This document shows positions 6,432-9,436 of a stretch of 9,436 bases of DNA, one piece after another. Origin of the DNA: an uncultured Bacteroidota bacterium. GTDB taxonomy: Bacteria; Bacteroidota; Bacteroidia; B-17B0; Aurantibacillaceae. The translations under genes were made by a program, and so were the position numbers. The stretch lies in contig CAIXZI010000472.1 of NCBI GenBank assembly GCA_903923915.1, forward strand, positions 1 through 9,436. Direction: 5' to 3'. Under the pieces are notes generated by a model. The model was given only the letters and a program-made list of their open reading frames with translations. It had not been told where the DNA came from and made no database searches. Every line of letters begins with the position of its first letter. Within the stretch, counting starts at the first letter, position 1.

Positions 6432-9128
6432 ATGAAAAAACTCCACATTTTAGCTGTTAGCTTATTAGCCGGATTAGCAGCAAATGCACAAACCACTATT
6501 GCTCAGTTTGATTTTAATGGTTCGAGCTCGTTGCCTGTAAGTGCCGCAAGTACTGCAAGTAACATTACTGCAAGTGTTAACGGAACCCAAGCTAATGCTG
6601 CTTATGGCGGAACAACAACCGGAAGTAGTGCTTTTACGCAAATTACAACAGCCGGAAATGCGTTGAGTATGAGCAACAGTAGCGGTACAAATACAAATTA
6701 TTGGACACTTACCTTGGGCGGTAGTGCATTAAATACATACATAAATTATAAAATTTATTTTCAAACTGAACATAGCAGTACAGGTGCAACAGCTATTGAT
6801 ATATACTATAGCACTGATGGCAGTACTTATACGGCATTAAGCCAAACGGTTACACCAGGGTTAAACAATTCATATACAGAGGCTATTGTAGATTTAAGTG
6901 GTATAACAACCTTAAATAACCAAACAGCCGTTTACGTACGTTTTGCAGCAAGCGGTGGTACAGGAAGCAGTGGAACATTACGCATGGATAATTTAGAAAT
7001 ACAAGCTGCCACCTCACCTTGGACAATGAGTGGAGGAAATGTGAATTTTACAGGCGGTATAAGTGCTACAAGTTTTACCACTACTGGTGATGCAAGAATT
7101 AATGGGAATTTAACTGCAAGCGGTATAGCTTCTACAAGCTCTAACTTAACAGTAAGTGCGCCTGCAACATTTAACAGTACCATTAAAAGCACTTCTTTAG
7201 CAGGAACAGGTAGCCGTATTTTATTAACGGATGCCAATGGATTGATTGGCCCCTTAAGTGCAGGCACATCATCGCAAGTATTATTTGGTAACGGAACTTG
7301 GGCAGCATTGCCAACACAAGCTATACAAACTAGTGGAAGCAATGCTTATTTTACAGGAGGTAATTTTGGTATAGGAAATAGTAGCCCAAGTTATTCATTA
7401 GATGTAAATGGGAGTGCCCGTATAGTAGGTGCTGTTACAACCAATAGCATTGCTGTAAGCTCTCTGGCAGGTGGTGGTAGTTTTGTGCCTTTGTTTGTAG
7501 ATAATGATGGGAATTTAAGAACTACACCTGCTACCGGTGTTAATAATCCATTTACTGGAACTATCGGATACTGGAATTTGCGCGGTAACTCTCAAACAGA
7601 TACCACCTATAATTTTATTGGAACTACGGATGATAAAGATTTAATATTTAAAACAAATAATGTTGAGCGCATGCGTATTACATCACACCACGCCAACAAC
7701 CGAGAAGAAGGCAGGGTTTATATTGGTGGAGGCTCTACCGGAAATAATGATATTATTACTATTAATAATGATTTACCCGGTAACTGGGATGATAAATTGG
7801 TAGTAAAAGATGCCTTACGTATAGTAAATGATAATGCAGTGCCCAGTAAATGTGCTTTATTTGGTAATGATGGTGTACACACTTATATTGAAAGTTTTGA
7901 TATAAACACACCCGACCAACCCGGGTATCCTTATGTGGTATCTCCTGATGATATTATAATAGGTTATTCAAGCGGAGCTAACGTTTCTATTTATTCTACA
8001 AGATCTGATGGAGGTTATTTGAATGTGCAACGAACTATTACTGTTGGTAATAATATTGGAATAGGCAGTGATGCAAGTAATAGCAATAGCCAGTTATTAT
8101 TAAGGGGTACTGGAGATCTAAACCATGGTTTAGGTTGGTTTAGCAGCTTTAATAATAATGCAACAGCTATAAGCATTGATGGGCCTGTTTTATACGGATA
8201 TAGTGGGGGTGCTTTAGCTACAAAGGACGTTATTAGTAATACTCCTACCACTAAAATTGCTTTTAAATGGGATAATAGCGGAAATATTACTTTGCCAAAT
8301 TATGGTAATAGCAACAATAACTTACAAAGTTTATTAGTAGATGCCAATGGTAATTTAGTTAAAGGTGCTGTCGTAGGTTCTAACAATGCAGTTGCTTGGG
8401 CTTTTGGGGGTAATGGTACAAATGCAAGCGCAGTTGTTTCGTCTATTGGAACAACTGATGGTAATGATTTGCCTTTTGTAACCAATAATGTAGAGAGAGT
8501 GCGAATTACTAGTACAGGAAATATTGCTGTTGTAAACGATAATCAAATATTATTAAGTGGTAATGACGCACACCATGGCTTAGGTGCTTTTGGAGCAAAT
8601 TCTAGTAATTCTGCTTTTGCAGGTAAAAGTGGGATAAATGGGCCGGTGTTATATGGCTTTAATGGAGGTGCTTTGGGTTATACAGGTGCAGCAGGAGCTA
8701 ATCCAAATGGTATAGCATTATTATGGGATGCTACTGGAGCTGTGCATGTTGGTAAAACTTCTCCTCAAGCAGCAACTTATAGTTCAGCGAAATTAACAGT
8801 TGATGGTACGTTTGTTGCTAAAGAGATTTATGTAGTAAGTCAATCAAGTGGAAATTGGGCTGATTATGTGTTTAAAAAGGATTATAAACTAATGCCTTTA
8901 ACTGAAGTTGAAAAATACATAAACCAAAATCAACATTTGCCAAACGTACCAAGTGCAACTGAGGTTGAAACTAAAGGGCAAAACCTTGGTGAGTTGCAGG
9001 TTAAGCAAATGGAAAAAATAGAAGAAATGTATTTATATATGATTGAGGTTAATAAAAAAGTACAAAAACTTGAAGAAGAAAATAGTAAACTAAAAATGAA
9101 AGTATCATTATTAGAAGATAAAAAATAA
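6432..9128 (+). CDS. Secreted modular tail-fibre-like surface protein
   Basis: An 898-residue protein with a signal peptide (MKKLHILAVSLLAGLAANA, cleavage probably after residue 19). Residues about 24-192 look like a beta-sandwich, ending RMDNLEIQA. A long Gly/Asn/Ser/Thr-rich region follows, with motifs seen in tail-fibre-like proteins: ILLTDANGLIG, GNGTWAALP (286-294), NFGIG plus SYSLDVNG (311-327), LFVDNDGNL and LLVDANGNL. Two modules are duplicated: IGTTDDKDL..TNNVERMRITS (396-417) against IGTTDGNDL..TNNVERVRITS (672-694), and HGLGWF..GPVLYGYSGGAL (from 565) against HGLGAF..GPVLYGFNGGAL (from 715). The C-terminus has LTVDG (788-792), WADYVFKKDYKLM, HLPNVPSATEV (835-845) and a coiled coil (860-898). 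This ending is common in exported Bacteroidota fibre-like proteins. No catalytic motif or S74 peptidase domain is seen. An adhesin or surface fibre, perhaps trimeric through the coiled coil, is inferred. The next gene abuts it. Confidence 0.9.
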   Translation: MKKLHILAVSLLAGLAANAQTTIAQFDFNGSSSLPVSAASTASNITASVNGTQANAAYGGTTTGSSAFTQITTAGNALSMSNSSGTNTNYWTLTLGGSALNTYINYKIYFQTEHSSTGATAIDIYYSTDGSTYTALSQTVTPGLNNSYTEAIVDLSGITTLNNQTAVYVRFAASGGTGSSGTLRMDNLEIQAATSPWTMSGGNVNFTGGISATSFTTTGDARINGNLTASGIASTSSNLTVSAPATFNSTIKSTSLAGTGSRILLTDANGLIGPLSAGTSSQVLFGNGTWAALPTQAIQTSGSNAYFTGGNFGIGNSSPSYSLDVNGSARIVGAVTTNSIAVSSLAGGGSFVPLFVDNDGNLRTTPATGVNNPFTGTIGYWNLRGNSQTDTTYNFIGTTDDKDLIFKTNNVERMRITSHHANNREEGRVYIGGGSTGNNDIITINNDLPGNWDDKLVVKDALRIVNDNAVPSKCALFGNDGVHTYIESFDINTPDQPGYPYVVSPDDIIIGYSSGANVSIYSTRSDGGYLNVQRTITVGNNIGIGSDASNSNSQLLLRGTGDLNHGLGWFSSFNNNATAISIDGPVLYGYSGGALATKDVISNTPTTKIAFKWDNSGNITLPNYGNSNNNLQSLLVDANGNLVKGAVVGSNNAVAWAFGGNGTNASAVVSSIGTTDGNDLPFVTNNVERVRITSTGNIAVVNDNQILLSGNDAHHGLGAFGANSSNSAFAGKSGINGPVLYGFNGGALGYTGAAGANPNGIALLWDATGAVHVGKTSPQAATYSSAKLTVDGTFVAKEIYVVSQSSGNWADYVFKKDYKLMPLTEVEKYINQNQHLPNVPSATEVETKGQNLGELQVKQMEKIEEMYLYMIEVNKKVQKLEEENSKLKMKVSLLEDKK

Positions 9129-9436
9129 ATGAAAAACCCAGTTTTACTTTTAATGTTTTTTATAGCAAGCAATTTTGTTTATTCTCAACCAAATCAGGGA
9201 GGGACTCCTTTGACATATTCGCAAGATTATTTTAACTTGTTTCTAAAAGGAGATACTTCACAAAAAAACATTGCTACATTTATCACTCCCGTAATTGATA
9301 ACAAAGCTGAAAGGAAGAAAGCAGATGTATACCCTACTCTTGCCGTAGGCGGAATAAACCTACCTGCGGACATAGATGTATTATCAACAGCATCTATGCA
9401 ATATTTAGCGGATAGTAGCAAACTATATCTTATGAA
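9129..9436 (+). CDS. Exported protein of unknown function (3' truncated by window)
   Basis: The ATG at 9129-9131 directly follows the TAA (9126-9128) of the fibre-like gene, so the two are almost certainly co-transcribed and probably translationally coupled. The frame stays open to the window end for 102 codons. The N-terminus is a clear signal peptide: KN, then the hydrophobic stretch PVLLLMFFIASNFVYS, then QPNQGG, with likely cleavage near residue 19. The mature part begins with a Gly/Pro/Thr-rich stretch (QPNQGGTPLTYSQDYFNLFL). It continues with SQKNIATFITPVIDNKAERKKA and YPTLAVGGINLPADIDVL. I recognise no domain in the visible part. The neighbour suggests a role in the same surface structure or in its display, but that is inference. 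No Shine-Dalgarno sequence is present, as for the other genes here. Confidence 0.85.
   Translation, partial: MKNPVLLLMFFIASNFVYSQPNQGGTPLTYSQDYFNLFLKGDTSQKNIATFITPVIDNKAERKKADVYPTLAVGGINLPADIDVLSTASMQYLADSSKLYLM

Noticed and set aside
6432..9128. Prophage tail fibre
   Set aside because: A clear signal peptide and the Bacteroidota-type C-terminal module point to an exported cellular protein. No other phage gene is in the window.
6932..9172. Minus-strand open frames opposite the fibre-like gene
   Set aside because: They overlap an 898-codon gene with signal peptide and recognisable modules. Their composition is the antisense of Gly/Asn/Thr-rich coding.

Overview
The window comes from a low-G+C member of the Bacteroidota. 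The evidence is the RpoC sequence style ([23 protein letters not shown] and the acidic C-terminal tail), start codons without Shine-Dalgarno sequences in A-rich leaders, a TAnnTTTG-type promoter box, and a secreted fibre-like protein with the HLPNVPSA C-terminal module common in this phylum. I cannot place it below phylum.

Layout. 1-4146 is rpoC, the RNA polymerase beta' subunit, lacking about 54 N-terminal codons cut off by the window edge. A short heptamer repeat and a strong intrinsic terminator follow. 4228-4479 is a non-genic array of twelve 21-nt units with no indels and a visible four-unit higher-order repeat. 4502-4800 holds several degraded copies of a dispersed palindromic element. 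4913-5725 (minus strand) encodes a 270-residue unrecognised protein built of two related helical halves joined by a Pro/Ser/Thr linker, with its own terminator. 5726-6431 is intergenic. It carries 21-bp-spaced AACGG boxes, another copy of the palindromic element, two roughly 92-bp direct repeats and a cluster of palindromes before the next gene. 6432-9128 encodes an 898-residue secreted, modular, tail-fibre-like protein with a C-terminal coiled coil. Directly abutting it (TAA then ATG) is the start of a second secreted protein, which runs off the window end.

How the parts relate. rpoC is housekeeping and ends its own transcription unit (normally rpoBC). The repeat-rich stretch from 4150 to 6240 separates it from what looks like accessory surface biology: an apparent two-gene operon for a fibre-like surface protein and a partner exported protein, with palindromic operator-like DNA upstream. 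The items most worth a second look are the 21-nt array with its higher-order structure, and the dispersed element, whose inverted-repeat arms differ in sequence between copies but remain complementary. I see no CRISPR array, transposase, tRNA or rRNA.
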